A stretch of 64,000 nt of DNA from Gammaproteobacteria bacterium (GCA_030832825.1 JAURIJ010000006.1:57993-121992); one strand, 5' to 3'. Numbered from the stretch's first letter, positions 9,791 to 18,748 are shown. Translations and numbers: made by a program. Notes: generated by a model from the sequence alone, not told the origin.

Positions 9791-10855
9791 TCAGGGCAAC
9801 GCGGGACAAGCATCGCCCAGATAGCCGCCGCCACCGCAATAGTCCAGATGCTGCAGTTGAATGTGCAGCCCATCAGGATCCGAAAAATACAGCTCCGGTG
9901 TGCCACTTTCTGCACCGCCGCGATTGGGCATGCGCATGCTTACCCAATGCGACAAGGCCGGTGTCACGGCGGGCTCGGCGCGAGCACTCAAGCCGAACTG
10001 CGTGAGCGTTGCGAGAATGCGTTCGACGTCGAAGTTCTCCACACTCAGACTCACATGATCGATGCGCGCGGGTGTCTGTGGCGCTGTGTCCTGAGAACCC
10101 CCTACGAACATCAGGAACTGCCTGCCGTCGCCGACCCCGATCGTGGGCATGGTCGGCCCTTGATAGGACTGATACTGCAGACCGAAAAGGTTCCTATGGA
10201 ACTGATTGGCAGCGGGGGCATTGGTCATGTAGTTGGTGAAATGGTTGATGTCGTTCAGTTGCAGCAGTCCTGGCGCCGGCGCCGATTCCGGCGTCGCACA
10301 GCCCCCGATGGTTCCGCACCAGGTTGGCGCACACAATTGCAAAAGCAGGCCTTCACGATCCGTCAGGAACACACCAGCCTCGGGCGAGCCGGCGCGCCAG
10401 AATTGCAGCGCGGCGCTCAGCAGGTCGGTCGAGGATGCCGGCGTAGCACGCTCACGCAAGCCCTGCGCCGTGAGCGAGGCCATCATGGCGTCCACTGACA
10501 TGTCAGGAACACTCAGCCCAATATGCCCAATGCCGGGAGTCTCGCCAGGCTGACATTCCTGCAGCGTGAGAAACCGGGGGCCTTCCCCGACTCGCAGACT
10601 CACGGCGCCTGCATCCCGCGCCAGTATCGGCATTCCGAACAGAGCCTGATAGAAATTCACGGAACGCTCGAGGTCAGTCACACGCAGTGTGAAACAGTGC
10701 AGCTTGCTGACGCGAATGGCCTGAGCGACACCCTGGGCCTGCATGCGCAAGGACACTGGACTGAGCGCCAGAAGACACAACAATTGCCGGCGCATGCGGC
10801 TGTGAGGAGTAGACAATTCGGCGCTGTGGCGGGTGTATTCGACTGTTCTTTTCAT
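9791..10855 (-). CDS. Exported protein with tandem VOC (glyoxalase-fold) domains
   Basis: About 354 residues from the ATG at 10855, preferred over the ATG at 10861 because GAGG lies 8 nt upstream. An RMRRQLLCLLAL segment near residue 20 looks like a Tat-like or Sec export signal; a start at that internal Met is possible. Two vicinal-oxygen-chelate units follow: CFTLRVTDLERSVNFYQALFG with GIGHIGLSV, and INHFTNYMTNAPAANQFHRN with RIDHVSLSV and ELYFSDPDGLHIQLQ. The His and Glu residues in these strands are the usual metal ligands. VOC enzymes include extradiol dioxygenases, glyoxalases and epimerases; nothing here identifies the substrate. It is divergent from the amidohydrolase gene with a 133-bp shared upstream region. 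Confidence 0.75.
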   Translation of the reverse strand: MKRTVEYTRHSAELSTPHSRMRRQLLCLLALSPVSLRMQAQGVAQAIRVSKLHCFTLRVTDLERSVNFYQALFGMPILARDAGAVSLRVGEGPRFLTLQECQPGETPGIGHIGLSVPDMSVDAMMASLTAQGLRERATPASSTDLLSAALQFWRAGSPEAGVFLTDREGLLLQLCAPTWCGTIGGCATPESAPAPGLLQLNDINHFTNYMTNAPAANQFHRNLFGLQYQSYQGPTMPTIGVGDGRQFLMFVGGSQDTAPQTPARIDHVSLSVENFDVERILATLTQFGLSARAEPAVTPALSHWVSMRMPNRGGAESGTPELYFSDPDGLHIQLQHLDYCGGGGYLGDACPALP

Positions 10856-10988
10856 TATCATCCCCTCGCAATGGAATCGACAGGTTCTGCAACGCAGGCG
10901 GCCTGACTATAACGTGCCGCGACGCGCTCACACAATGGACTGGCGTGCGGCGCATTCGCCTCAACCCTACATCAATCCGGACATCATC

Positions 10989-12674
10989 ATGCATTCTTCA
11001 CGTCATTCGATCTGGCGCTCATCCGCCGTTCGTGTGCTCGCCGCTGGCGGCCTCCTCAGTCTCTGCGCGCTCGTTCAGGCGCAGACCACACTCATCACCG
11101 ATGTCAACGGCTATACGGTGAATGCGAACCGCGAACTGGTCCGCTTCGAGGCCGTGCAATTCACGGGCAGCACCATAGATCGCGTGTATGCCACGGGTGA
11201 GGCCCTGCCCCAGAATGCAGACATCGTGGTGATTGATGGCGAAGGCAAGACATTGCTGCCCGGGCTGATCGATGCCCACGGACACATCCTGAGTTACGGA
11301 CTGAGCCTTCTGCGCGTCGACCTCACCGGCACCCGCTCTGAGCAGGAAGCCGTCGAGCGCATCCGCGCGTTTCAGCTGGCGAATGGCAATCTGCAATGGA
11401 TTCAGGGCCGTGGCTGGAACCAGGTGCTTTGGGACAGCAACGCATTCCCCTCTGCCGCAAGCCTGGACGAATACTTCGGTGACACACCGGTCTGGCTCAG
11501 TCGAGTGGATGGCCATGCAGGCTGGGCCAATTCGGCTGCCATGGAACTGGCAGGAGTGAATGCGGCCACGGTGGACCCGGCAGGCGGGCAGATCATTCGC
11601 GATGCGGAAGGCCGTCCAACCGGCACCTTCGTCGACAATGCCATGGATCTGATCACGGCCAACATCCCGGCACTGAGTCTGGACGAGCAGGTGTTCGCCC
11701 TGCGTCGTGCGCTTTACTCACTCAGCGCTCAGGGGCTGACGAGCGTGCACGATGCGGGTGTGTCCGCTCGCACGGTCGACGCCTACAAGCGCCTGCTGGA
11801 GGAAGGTCCCCTGCCTGTGCGAGTGAATGTCATGCTCGGCGCCGGCGATCCCCAACTGCCGGAGCTGCTGGCGGCAGGCCATTTCGCGAGCGCCGACGGC
11901 ACTCTGACCATCAACAGCATCAAGATCTCGGCCGACGGAGCCCTGGGCAGCCGCGGTGCCGCTCTCATCGAGGACTACAGCGACATGCCCGGGCATCGCG
12001 GCCTGTTGCTGCTGGAGCCCGAAGAACTCTACGCCACCATGGAACAGGCGATGAAAGCGAACTTCCAGGTCAATATCCACGCCATTGGCGACAACGCCAA
12101 CATGCTGGTGCTCGACCACTTCGCCGCGCTGATTCCGGCGACAAACACGCGCGACAGGCGCCATCGTGTGGAACATGCCCAGGTGCTGCGCTACGAGGAC
12201 ATCCTGCGTTTTGCCGAGCTGGGCGTGATTCCCTCCATGCAGTCCACGCATGCCACCAGTGACAAGAACATGGCCCAGGACCGCCTGGGCGAGATCCGCA
12301 TCCAGGGCGCTTATGCCTGGCGCAAGTTGCTGGACGCCGGCACGATCATCGCCAACGGCTCGGATTTCCCTGTCGAGTCACCGAATCCTTTCTACGGGCT
12401 GCATGCCGCCATCACACGGCAGGATCACGACAATCAGCCCCCCGGCGGCTGGTTCCCGGAAGAGCGCATGACGCCGGAAGAGGCACTGGCGAGCTTCACC
12501 ATCGACGCGGCCTTTGCCGGCCACCAGGAAACGCTCCTCGGCACGCTCGAGCCGGGCAAGGCCGCTGACTTCATCCTCATCGATCAGGACATCTTTGCCG
12601 ACGCGCCCAGCGAGATCTGGAAGGCGACTGTGGCTCAGACCTGGGTGAACGGACAGCGCATCGTCGCGCCGTGA
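10989..12674 (+). CDS. Exported YtcJ-like amidohydrolase (amidohydrolase_3 family)
   Basis: 561 residues from the ATG at 10989; the ORF-track start at 10833 would add 52 residues that hide a clean signal peptide (VLAAGGLLSLCALVQAQ) and overlap the upstream region of the divergent VOC gene. Metal-binding features of the amidohydrolase superfamily are present: IDAHGHILS (His-x-His), KISADGALGSRGAAL, NIHAIGDNA and RVEHAQVL (His ligands), and GSDFPVESPNPFYG (catalytic Asp). The C-terminal strand LEPGKAADFILIDQD is typical. Expected chemistry is metal-dependent hydrolysis of an amide or related bond outside the cytoplasm; the substrate is unknown. It converges on the alpha/beta hydrolase gene 9 bp away. 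Confidence 0.85.
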   Translation: MHSSRHSIWRSSAVRVLAAGGLLSLCALVQAQTTLITDVNGYTVNANRELVRFEAVQFTGSTIDRVYATGEALPQNADIVVIDGEGKTLLPGLIDAHGHILSYGLSLLRVDLTGTRSEQEAVERIRAFQLANGNLQWIQGRGWNQVLWDSNAFPSAASLDEYFGDTPVWLSRVDGHAGWANSAAMELAGVNAATVDPAGGQIIRDAEGRPTGTFVDNAMDLITANIPALSLDEQVFALRRALYSLSAQGLTSVHDAGVSARTVDAYKRLLEEGPLPVRVNVMLGAGDPQLPELLAAGHFASADGTLTINSIKISADGALGSRGAALIEDYSDMPGHRGLLLLEPEELYATMEQAMKANFQVNIHAIGDNANMLVLDHFAALIPATNTRDRRHRVEHAQVLRYEDILRFAELGVIPSMQSTHATSDKNMAQDRLGEIRIQGAYAWRKLLDAGTIIANGSDFPVESPNPFYGLHAAITRQDHDNQPPGGWFPEERMTPEEALASFTIDAAFAGHQETLLGTLEPGKAADFILIDQDIFADAPSEIWKATVAQTWVNGQRIVAP

Positions 12675-12683
12675 TCCGCTCTC

Positions 12684-13925
12684 TCACTCCCCGGCAGCGC
12701 GGTGTTCGAGCAACAGCCCGACACTGCGCTCCGGCAGCTCTCCCAGCACCGATTCGCGCTCTGCCATCTGCTTGAGATGCAGGTCGAGAAACGCCGTCAC
12801 GTAGTGCGCCAGGATATTGTTGCTGCGCACGCTGTCCCACACCGGATCGGCATAGTGCCCCGCCCCTGACTTGTCGGCTGTCTGCAGGATCTCCTGCGGC
12901 AGCGGGATGGGTGCGGCCACACTGTGCCCCCCATTCACGAAGCTGAGCAGAACGCGCTCGGCTCCCGTGGTGTTCTCGAAGATCGCTCGGGTGCCGTTCT
13001 CGTATCCGGCCGTGCTGTCCACGGTGCCGGCCACGAAGAGCACGGGCAGGCGTATGGCGGCGAGCGTCTCGGCGTTGAAGTAGCCGGAGTTCATGCCCCA
13101 GGGAGCAATGGCGACGCCTGCCTTGAAACGCGGGTCGAGCGTCTGTCGATACGTCGAGCTGGCATCGGTGTGCTCTCGCAGCAGACCAAGGGGCGGTGCG
13201 CCAACGGCCTCGATCATGGCCTCGTTGTAGGCAGCACCCAGATTGTTGAGCAGCCCGTAGCCGCCCATGGAAAAGCCGATCAGACCGGCCTGGTCGGCAT
13301 CGACGATGCCCTGCAGGAAATTGCCGTCACTCTGCGCGGCTGTCGCCAACGCCTGCAGCACGAAGCGTTGATCCGGCGCCCGGTTGTAGAGCGTGCTGGC
13401 AAAGGCCTGCTGGTTGCGGTAAGTGCTGTCGGTATGGTCGATGGAGGCCACGACGTAGCCCTTACTCGCCAGGTTCTCGCCAAGATGGCTCATCAGATAG
13501 CGATTGCCTGGATAACCATGCGAGAGAATGACTAGCGGGAATGCGCCCTGCCCCTGCAGCGGCTCGGCATCGCGTTGCGCGGAGCCGTGCAGCCGGGCCA
13601 AGACCTCGAGATTGCGGGTCTCGGTGAGGTATTGCGTGCCTGTCGCACCCTGCTGCACGACAGCCGGGTACCACACCTCCACCGTCAGGGGGCGCTCATG
13701 CCGCACGACACTGCCGCGCTCGAGCGTGCCGAGGACATCGACCCGATCGGGATCGCGCAATTCCAGTGTTCTCACCCCCACCGCCAGCGGGCCCGGCAGC
13801 GCGAGCGGCGGCGCGTCGTGGCGAATCAGATCGATGCGATTGGACAGAACAGCGCCCTGCTCGGCCCCTGTGGCCACCATCGGGAGCAGGCAGAAAAGCA
13901 GTGCGGCAGCGTGTAGACGTTTCAT
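12684..13925 (-). CDS. Exported alpha/beta hydrolase (dienelactone hydrolase / PAF-acetylhydrolase-like)
   Basis: 413 residues from the ATG at 13925, which has AGGAGA upstream; the longer ORF to 14084 overlaps the neighbouring dehydrogenase and is rejected. A signal peptide ends near VATGA. The hydrolase core shows the oxyanion region LSHGYPGNRY, the nucleophile elbow GFSMGGYG, the acid-strand region LPVLFVAGTVDST and the catalytic His in VNGGHSVAAP. The YWPAVVQQ-like opening strand (EVWYPAVVQQ) followed by a long cap is typical of the PAF-acetylhydrolase/dienelactone hydrolase-like group. It probably cleaves an ester or lactone in the periplasm. It lies downstream of, and co-directional with, the PQQ dehydrogenase but is separated from it by a strong terminator, so it is probably transcribed separately. 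Confidence 0.8.
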   Translation of the reverse strand: MKRLHAAALLFCLLPMVATGAEQGAVLSNRIDLIRHDAPPLALPGPLAVGVRTLELRDPDRVDVLGTLERGSVVRHERPLTVEVWYPAVVQQGATGTQYLTETRNLEVLARLHGSAQRDAEPLQGQGAFPLVILSHGYPGNRYLMSHLGENLASKGYVVASIDHTDSTYRNQQAFASTLYNRAPDQRFVLQALATAAQSDGNFLQGIVDADQAGLIGFSMGGYGLLNNLGAAYNEAMIEAVGAPPLGLLREHTDASSTYRQTLDPRFKAGVAIAPWGMNSGYFNAETLAAIRLPVLFVAGTVDSTAGYENGTRAIFENTTGAERVLLSFVNGGHSVAAPIPLPQEILQTADKSGAGHYADPVWDSVRSNNILAHYVTAFLDLHLKQMAERESVLGELPERSVGLLLEHRAAGE

Positions 13926-13940
13926 TCTTTCTCCTGTGTG

Positions 13941-13979
13941 AAAAACAAACGCCCCGAACCAGAGGACTGATTCGGGGCG
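13941..13979 (-). terminator. Rho-independent terminator after the PQQ dehydrogenase gene
   Basis: Read on the minus strand, CGCCCCGAA pairs with TTCGGGGCG (9 bp) around a 12-nt loop and is followed by TTTGTTTTTC. It lies 25 bp after the dehydrogenase stop codon and just upstream of the hydrolase ribosome site. Confidence 0.85.
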
Positions 13980-14004
13980 CGGACTGTCATGGCCAACTGT
14001 CGGC

Positions 14005-15945
14005 TCAGGGCAGCGCGTAGACCACCAGCTGGGCCGGTGTGCTACGGCCGCCGACAAACAGGCCGAGGTATTGCTTGCCTTCATGTTCGTAAGTGAACGG
14101 CAGACCAGTCTGGTTGTCAGGCAGTTCCATCAGGTGCACCAGGTCGCCGGTTTCCTTGTTGAAGGCGCGCATTCTCGGCATGGCATCGGCGGTCCCGATT
14201 CCCTCGGCAACGAACAGCAGGGACTTGGTCAGCAGAACACCGGAACGGGTCGGAATGCCTGTCGGAGGCAGATCGACACCCTGCAGGAGCGGGTGGTTCG
14301 CAATGCGCTCGGGCGTGTCGGCGTTGGGAATCCACCACAGATGCTCACCGGAGTTCATGTCGATGGCGGTCACGCGGCCATAGGGCGGCTTGACCACTTC
14401 CAGACCTTCGATGCGAGGAATTCGCACGCCGGTGCCCTGACTGAAGTCGATGTCCGAAGCCGGGTTCTTGGCCAGAGACAGCGACTGCAGCTGGGTGCGG
14501 GAGGGAATGTAGAGGATGCCGGTTTCCGGATCGATGGCGGACCCTTCCCAGTTCGCGCCCCCGGTGGAGGACGGCAGACTCAGCAGACCACGTGTGCCAT
14601 CAGCCGCATCCGATGTGGACGGCGGCGTGTACAGATTCGGGCTGAGACGGAAGCCGGCAATCGCTTCCAGCGCCTTGGCACGCAGCTCGGGCGTGAAGTC
14701 GATCAAGTCGTCCTCAGTGAAGCCCTGACGGTCGAAGGCGGCAGGCCGTGTCGGGAACGGCTGGGTGAGCGAATACCACTCACCAGGCACGTCGCCGGCT
14801 GGCACCGGACGCTCCTCGATCGGCCAGATCGGTTCGCCGGTCTCGCGGTCAAAGGCGTAGACGAAGGACTGCTTGGTCACGGACATCACGACCTTGCGGC
14901 CATTGGGCAGATCCACCAGGATCGGGGCCGCGGGGACGTCCCAGTCCCAGATGTCGTGATGAATGAATTGATAATGCCACGCGCGCTCACCTGTCTTGAT
15001 GTCCAGGGCCACAAGGCTGCTGGAGAACAGGTTGGAGCCAGGGCGATCGCCGCCGTAATAGTCACCAGTCGGGTCTTCCACGGGCAGATAGACATGGCCC
15101 AGTTCCGGATCGCCTGACATGGGCGCCCACACGCCGGCGTTGCCGGTGTATTCCGCGCTGTTCTCGAGCCAGGATTCCGCACCGAACTCAGTGGGCTCGG
15201 GAATGGTGTGGAAGGTCCACAACAGTTCGCCGGTGTGCACGTCGAAGCCGCGGATATCGCCCTTCACATTGGACTTGGCGCGCGGACGGCCGCCTGTGGC
15301 ATGGGCCGCACCGACGACGATCACGTCGTTCATGACGAAGGGCGGGGCCGAGGCGCCGATATCGATGCTGTCAAAGCGCTCATCCTCGGCATTGCGCAGG
15401 CCCACCATCAAATCGACGATGCCATTCTCGCCAAAGGCCGGATCGGGGACTCCCGTCTCGGCATCCAGCGCCACCAGGTGATAGCCCGGAGTGATGTCGA
15501 AGATGCGCTTCTTGTCACCATCGCGCCAATAAGCCACACCGCGCCCTGCACCCTTGCGCGGCGCATTGTCGAACCGAGCTCCCTCCTCCGGGCGCCACAG
15601 CCAGAGCACTTCACCCGTGGTGGCATCCAGCGCCACGACGTTGCGGGTCACCCCGACGTTGGCGTAGAGAGTGCCGTCGATCTCGAGGGGAGTGGAAGGG
15701 TTGGTGAAATCCGAGGAGGGACCGAAATTCTGTGTCGTGAAGCGCCAGGCGATTTGCAGAGAGGCCACATTGTCTGCATTGATCTGATCGAGGGGGGAAT
15801 AGCGCTGGGAGAATTCGTTGCCGTGATAAACGGGCCAATCCCCGTTGTCGACGCTGGTACCCGACTGACTCAAAGCCAGCGGTGCACAGGCAATAGCGCT
15901 GGCCGTGACAATGACTCGTGAAACAACCTTTAATGCCGTACTCAT
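14005..15945 (-). CDS. PQQ-dependent periplasmic dehydrogenase (quinoprotein)
   Basis: 646 residues, ATG with AGGAG upstream; the signal peptide ends near LALSQ. The sequence is an eight-bladed quinoprotein propeller with repeated tryptophan-docking motifs (VVALDATTGEVLWLW, GFDVHTGELLWTF, VALDIKTGERAWHYQ, AIDMNSGEHLWWIP). The HHDIWDWDVPAAP motif is characteristic of glucose-dehydrogenase-like quinoproteins, as is FDRQGFTEDDLIDFTPELR. There is no N-terminal membrane domain and no CxxCH haem site, so electrons must pass to a separate acceptor. Likely role: oxidation of a sugar or alcohol in the periplasm; the substrate cannot be inferred. No pqq biosynthesis genes lie in the window. It is the first gene of the accessory block when read from the tRNA side. 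Confidence 0.88.
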   Translation of the reverse strand: MSTALKVVSRVIVTASAIACAPLALSQSGTSVDNGDWPVYHGNEFSQRYSPLDQINADNVASLQIAWRFTTQNFGPSSDFTNPSTPLEIDGTLYANVGVTRNVVALDATTGEVLWLWRPEEGARFDNAPRKGAGRGVAYWRDGDKKRIFDITPGYHLVALDAETGVPDPAFGENGIVDLMVGLRNAEDERFDSIDIGASAPPFVMNDVIVVGAAHATGGRPRAKSNVKGDIRGFDVHTGELLWTFHTIPEPTEFGAESWLENSAEYTGNAGVWAPMSGDPELGHVYLPVEDPTGDYYGGDRPGSNLFSSSLVALDIKTGERAWHYQFIHHDIWDWDVPAAPILVDLPNGRKVVMSVTKQSFVYAFDRETGEPIWPIEERPVPAGDVPGEWYSLTQPFPTRPAAFDRQGFTEDDLIDFTPELRAKALEAIAGFRLSPNLYTPPSTSDAADGTRGLLSLPSSTGGANWEGSAIDPETGILYIPSRTQLQSLSLAKNPASDIDFSQGTGVRIPRIEGLEVVKPPYGRVTAIDMNSGEHLWWIPNADTPERIANHPLLQGVDLPPTGIPTRSGVLLTKSLLFVAEGIGTADAMPRMRAFNKETGDLVHLMELPDNQTGLPFTYEHEGKQYLGLFVGGRSTPAQLVVYALP

Positions 15946-16123
15946 CTTGGACGCTCCTGATAAGGCTTGATTTTTGTTATTAGCGATACAGCTGCTGCCT
16001 GCCCCGGGAGACTAACGTATTGAGGCGCGGAATTCAAAAGCCGTGTGCTGCCGACATGAGCATGTCGCCATGAGATGTGATAACAGGAGTAATTTGAACT
16101 TGCCGCGATGGCAGGGAGAGGAT

Positions 16124-16213
16124 TGGCGGAGGGGGAGAGATTCGAACTCTCGAAGGGCTCACACCCTCGCCGGTTTTCAAGACCGGTGCATTCAACCGCT
16201 CTGCCACCCCTCC
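16124..16213 (-). tRNA. serT: tRNA-Ser (anticodon UGA)
   Basis: On the minus strand the gene starts GGAGGGGTGGC and ends in an encoded CCA. The acceptor stem GGAGGGG pairs with CCCCTCC; the anticodon arm CCGGT-CTTGAAA-ACCGG exposes TGA; a long variable arm (GCGAGGGTGTGAGCCCTTCGA region) identifies a class II tRNA; the T arm contains GTTCGAATC. Length 90 nt. It reads UCA codons. Confidence 0.96.
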
Positions 16214-16465
16214 GCGACGGGGGCCAATCTTACTGGAAAAAGTGCCTCAGTCAACCAGAGTTTCACAAGCTCGCGCCCGGCTGGAGTCGAGATTGCTTTT
16301 GAAGACTTGCAAGGTATGATTGCCTGTGCCGGTCTGATGGGCCAAGGATATTGAATTGGCGAGAGATTGACGCCATATCCCTGACGGCAGGAGCTGATGA
16401 CCTGAAGCCCTTGCAGTCTTGTTCGCGGACTTCAACAGCAAGGCAATACAACCACGGAGATCACT

Positions 16466-17131
16466 ATGAGTCAGTTTGATGTAATGGATGTGGCGCGTAC
16501 CGGCGAATCGGTGCTCGCAGTCAACAAGGTTCTCAAGAACACCTACATGCTGCTGGGCATGACACTCGGCTTCAGCGCATTGATGGCTTTCGTGAGCACC
16601 AATGCTGCGCCCATGAACATCTGGATGTACATCATTGGCGTTTACGGATTGCTGTTCGCAACCCATGCACTGGCAAGAAGTGCCTGGGGTCTTCTGACCA
16701 TGTTCGCTTTCGCCGGCTTCATTGGTTATGGCACGGGCCCGCTCATTGGCGCTCTCATGTCCACCAGTGCCGGCAGTCAGGTGGTGACCACCGCTCTGGG
16801 CGGCACCGCGTTCATTTTCCTGGGCTTGTCCGGCTACGCACTGATTTCACGCAAGGATTTCTCGTTCCTGAGCGGCTTCATCACTGCGGGAATGTTCGTG
16901 TTGCTGGCCGCGATGATTCTCGGCATATTCGTGAAGATTCCTGCTCTGCAGCTGGCCATTTCCGTTGGCTTCATGCTGTTCTCCAGCGCGATCATCCTGT
17001 ACCAGACAGGTGAGATCGTGAATGGCGGCGAACGCAATTACATTCTCGCCACGATCACGCTGTTCGTGTCGATCTACAACCTCTTCATGAGCCTGATCCA
17101 CCTGCTCACCGCTTTCTCCGGCGAGGAATAA
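16466..17131 (+). CDS. yccA: Bax inhibitor-1 / YccA family membrane protein
   Basis: 221 residues with seven hydrophobic segments (for example MLLGMTLGFSALMAF, WMYIIGVYGLLFATHAL, FLSGFITAGMFVLLAAM, ISVGFMLFSSAIILY) and the family ending in which YILATITLFVSIYNLF precedes the C-terminus. The E. coli member is an inner-membrane substrate and modulator of the FtsH protease. A cytosolic N-terminus precedes the first helix, as in that protein. Its position next to tRNA-Ser and upstream of tusDCB matches Pseudomonas gene order. The 252-bp upstream gap holds its presumed promoter; a TATGAT box at 16315 is the only hint I see. A strong terminator follows. Confidence 0.92.
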   Translation: MSQFDVMDVARTGESVLAVNKVLKNTYMLLGMTLGFSALMAFVSTNAAPMNIWMYIIGVYGLLFATHALARSAWGLLTMFAFAGFIGYGTGPLIGALMSTSAGSQVVTTALGGTAFIFLGLSGYALISRKDFSFLSGFITAGMFVLLAAMILGIFVKIPALQLAISVGFMLFSSAIILYQTGEIVNGGERNYILATITLFVSIYNLFMSLIHLLTAFSGEE

Positions 17132-17156
17132 GCGAGACAACAGGCCTACTGCCCGA

Positions 17157-17183
17157 AGCCCCGACCCGCGTCGGGGCTTTTTT
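17157..17183 (+). terminator. Rho-independent terminator after yccA
   Basis: A 9-bp stem (AGCCCCGAC / GTCGGGGCT) with loop CCGC is followed by TTTTTT, 26 bp after the yccA stop codon. It separates yccA from the tus operon. Confidence 0.9.
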
Positions 17184-17214
17184 GTTTGGGACCCGCCGTC
17201 ATGGATTGTCCGTC

Positions 17215-17607
17215 GTGAAATTCACCATCGTTCTGCATGCCGCCCCCTACACCTCGCAGGCCTCGCTGAGCGCCCTGCGTTTCGCGCAGGCGTCTCTCGC
17301 AGCAGGTCACGAGATCGTGCGTGTGTTCTTCTATTACGATGGCGTGCACAACACCAATGAGTTCAGTGCGGCACCTCAGGACGAGCTCGATCTCGTCGAG
17401 GCGTGGAGCACGCTGCTGCAGGAACACGGCATCGATGCCGTGACCTGTGTGTCCTCCTCGATCAAGCGCGGCATCATCGACACCCGTGAAGCCCGGCGCC
17501 ATGACCGTCAGGGTCACAATCTGCGTGCGCCTGCCGTGCTCTCCGGCCTCGGTCAACTGGTGGATGCCAGTCTCGCCTCCGACCGCACGATCAGTTTCGG
17601 AGCATGA
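17215..17607 (+). CDS. tusD: Sulfurtransferase complex subunit TusD (DsrE-like)
   Basis: 130 residues from GTG 17215; the TTG at 17182 in the ORF track lies in the upstream terminator and is rejected. The DsrE fold is seen in KFTIVLHAAPYTSQASLSAL followed by VRVFFYYDGV. The conserved Cys in VTCVSSSIKRGI corresponds to the persulfide-carrying Cys of TusD. TusBCD receive persulfide sulfur from TusA and pass it to TusE for 2-thiolation of tRNA wobble uridine by MnmA, which is also in this window. It overlaps tusC by 4 bp (ATGA), the first of four coupled genes. Confidence 0.93.
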   Translation: MKFTIVLHAAPYTSQASLSALRFAQASLAAGHEIVRVFFYYDGVHNTNEFSAAPQDELDLVEAWSTLLQEHGIDAVTCVSSSIKRGIIDTREARRHDRQGHNLRAPAVLSGLGQLVDASLASDRTISFGA

Positions 17608-17984
17608 CCATGGACACTGCGCCCGTGCAGAAGCAGTTCACCTTCCTCGCTCGTCGCTCCCCTTATGGCAGTGGCCACGCACGTGCCATGCTCGACATGG
17701 TGCTGGCCACCGCTGTATTTGACCAGAAGGTCACGCTGATCTTCCTGGATGACGGCGTGCTGCAGTTGCAAAGGAATCAGGCCGCAGCAGGCATCGGCGC
17801 CAAGGATCTCGGAGCTGCACTGGGCGTGCTGCCCCTTTACGACATCCAGCAGATATTCGTGGATGGGCAGTCCCTGCAATTGCGCGGCATGTCACCGCAA
17901 GAGCTGGCCATTCCCGCTACGGTCTGTGACAGCGCCCGCATCAGCCAACTGCTGCATGAATCCGATGTGGTATTCACCCTGTGA
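17604..17984 (+). CDS. tusC: Sulfurtransferase complex subunit TusC
   Basis: 126 residues; the start codon overlaps the tusD stop as ATGA. The DsrF-like sequence is recognisable from RRSPYGSGHARAMLDMVLATAVFDQ and VTLIFLDDGVLQL, followed by LGVLPLYDIQQIFVD. TusC is a structural subunit of the TusBCD hexamer of dimers and carries no essential persulfide. Size and order (D-C-B-E) match the usual operon. It overlaps tusB by 4 bp (GTGA), implying translational coupling. Confidence 0.93.
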   Translation: MTMDTAPVQKQFTFLARRSPYGSGHARAMLDMVLATAVFDQKVTLIFLDDGVLQLQRNQAAAGIGAKDLGAALGVLPLYDIQQIFVDGQSLQLRGMSPQELAIPATVCDSARISQLLHESDVVFTL

Positions 17985-18289
17985 GCACACTGCATACCGT
18001 CAACAAGCCTTCCTGGAACAGCGACCTGCTGGCGTCCTGTCTGCGTGTCGCGAGCGCGGCAGACACACTCCTGCTCATTGAGGACGGCATCTACAATGTC
18101 CGCACGCTCGCGGCACTCGCGGCCGCACTGGAGATTCCAGTGAATCAGCTTCAAATCTGCGTGCTGCGCGATGATTTGCTGGCCCGGGGCATGGCGCAAA
18201 GCGAGCTGCCGGCCGATATCACGGCAGTCGATCAGGCAGGCTTCGTCGCGCTGGTGTGTCGGCATCAGCAATCGGTGCACTGGTTCTGA
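17981..18289 (+). CDS. tusB: Sulfurtransferase complex subunit TusB (DsrH-like)
   Basis: 102 residues from a GTG overlapping the tusC stop. The DsrH signature is visible in STLHTVNKPSW at the N-terminus, DTLLLIEDGIYN in the middle and the terminal Phe-rich end with SVHWF. It is the third subunit of the TusBCD sulfur relay. The stop overlaps the tusE start as TGATG, so all four genes are probably translated from one message. Confidence 0.92.
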   Translation: MSTLHTVNKPSWNSDLLASCLRVASAADTLLLIEDGIYNVRTLAALAAALEIPVNQLQICVLRDDLLARGMAQSELPADITAVDQAGFVALVCRHQQSVHWF

Positions 18290-18651
18290 TGGCTGCGCGA
18301 GAGCATGAGGCTGTGTGCCATCTGTTGCTGCCTGATCAGCGCCGCGTCGCGCTGGACGAGGATGGATACTTGCGCTCTCTTACGGACTGGAACGAAACCG
18401 TTGCCGCCCTGCTCGCGCGCGAAGCCGGCATCGAATTGACACCGGCGCACTGGGAAGTCCTGCACCTGCTGCGCCAGTTTCATGCACGCTTCGGCCTCTC
18501 GCCGGCCATGCGACCGCTGGTGAAATTTGCCGCTCAGACGCTGGGTCCGGAGAAAGGCCGCAGTGTCTATCTGCTGTCACTCTTCCCAGGCAACGCCGCC
18601 CTGCTGGGCGCCAGAATCGCTGGCCTGCCGCGACCAGAGAACTGTTTCTGA
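18289..18651 (+). CDS. tusE: Sulfur carrier protein TusE (DsrC family)
   Basis: 120 residues from ATG 18289, which shares a base with the tusB stop; the ORF-track start at 18256 is too early. DsrC/TusE features are [20 protein letters not shown], the [14 protein letters not shown] helix, a central [12 protein letters not shown] helix, and a final Cys as the penultimate residue (ENCF), which is the persulfide-accepting residue on the flexible C-terminal arm. It takes sulfur from TusBCD and hands it to MnmA. The last gene of the tus operon, 97 bp upstream of purC. Confidence 0.93.
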   Translation: MAAREHEAVCHLLLPDQRRVALDEDGYLRSLTDWNETVAALLAREAGIELTPAHWEVLHLLRQFHARFGLSPAMRPLVKFAAQTLGPEKGRSVYLLSLFPGNAALLGARIAGLPRPENCF

Positions 18652-18748
18652 GCCGGATGCGCCCTGGCCAGCGGAGCACTTTCTGCTATCATTCGCGCGT
18701 TTTTCATTCACCTGCAGACCCTCTTGCCCACTCACAGGAAACCCCTCG

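Noticed and set aside
13926-14084. Extended N-terminus of the alpha/beta hydrolase
   Set aside because: It would overlap the dehydrogenase gene and cross a strong terminator; ATG 13925 has a good ribosome site and signal peptide.
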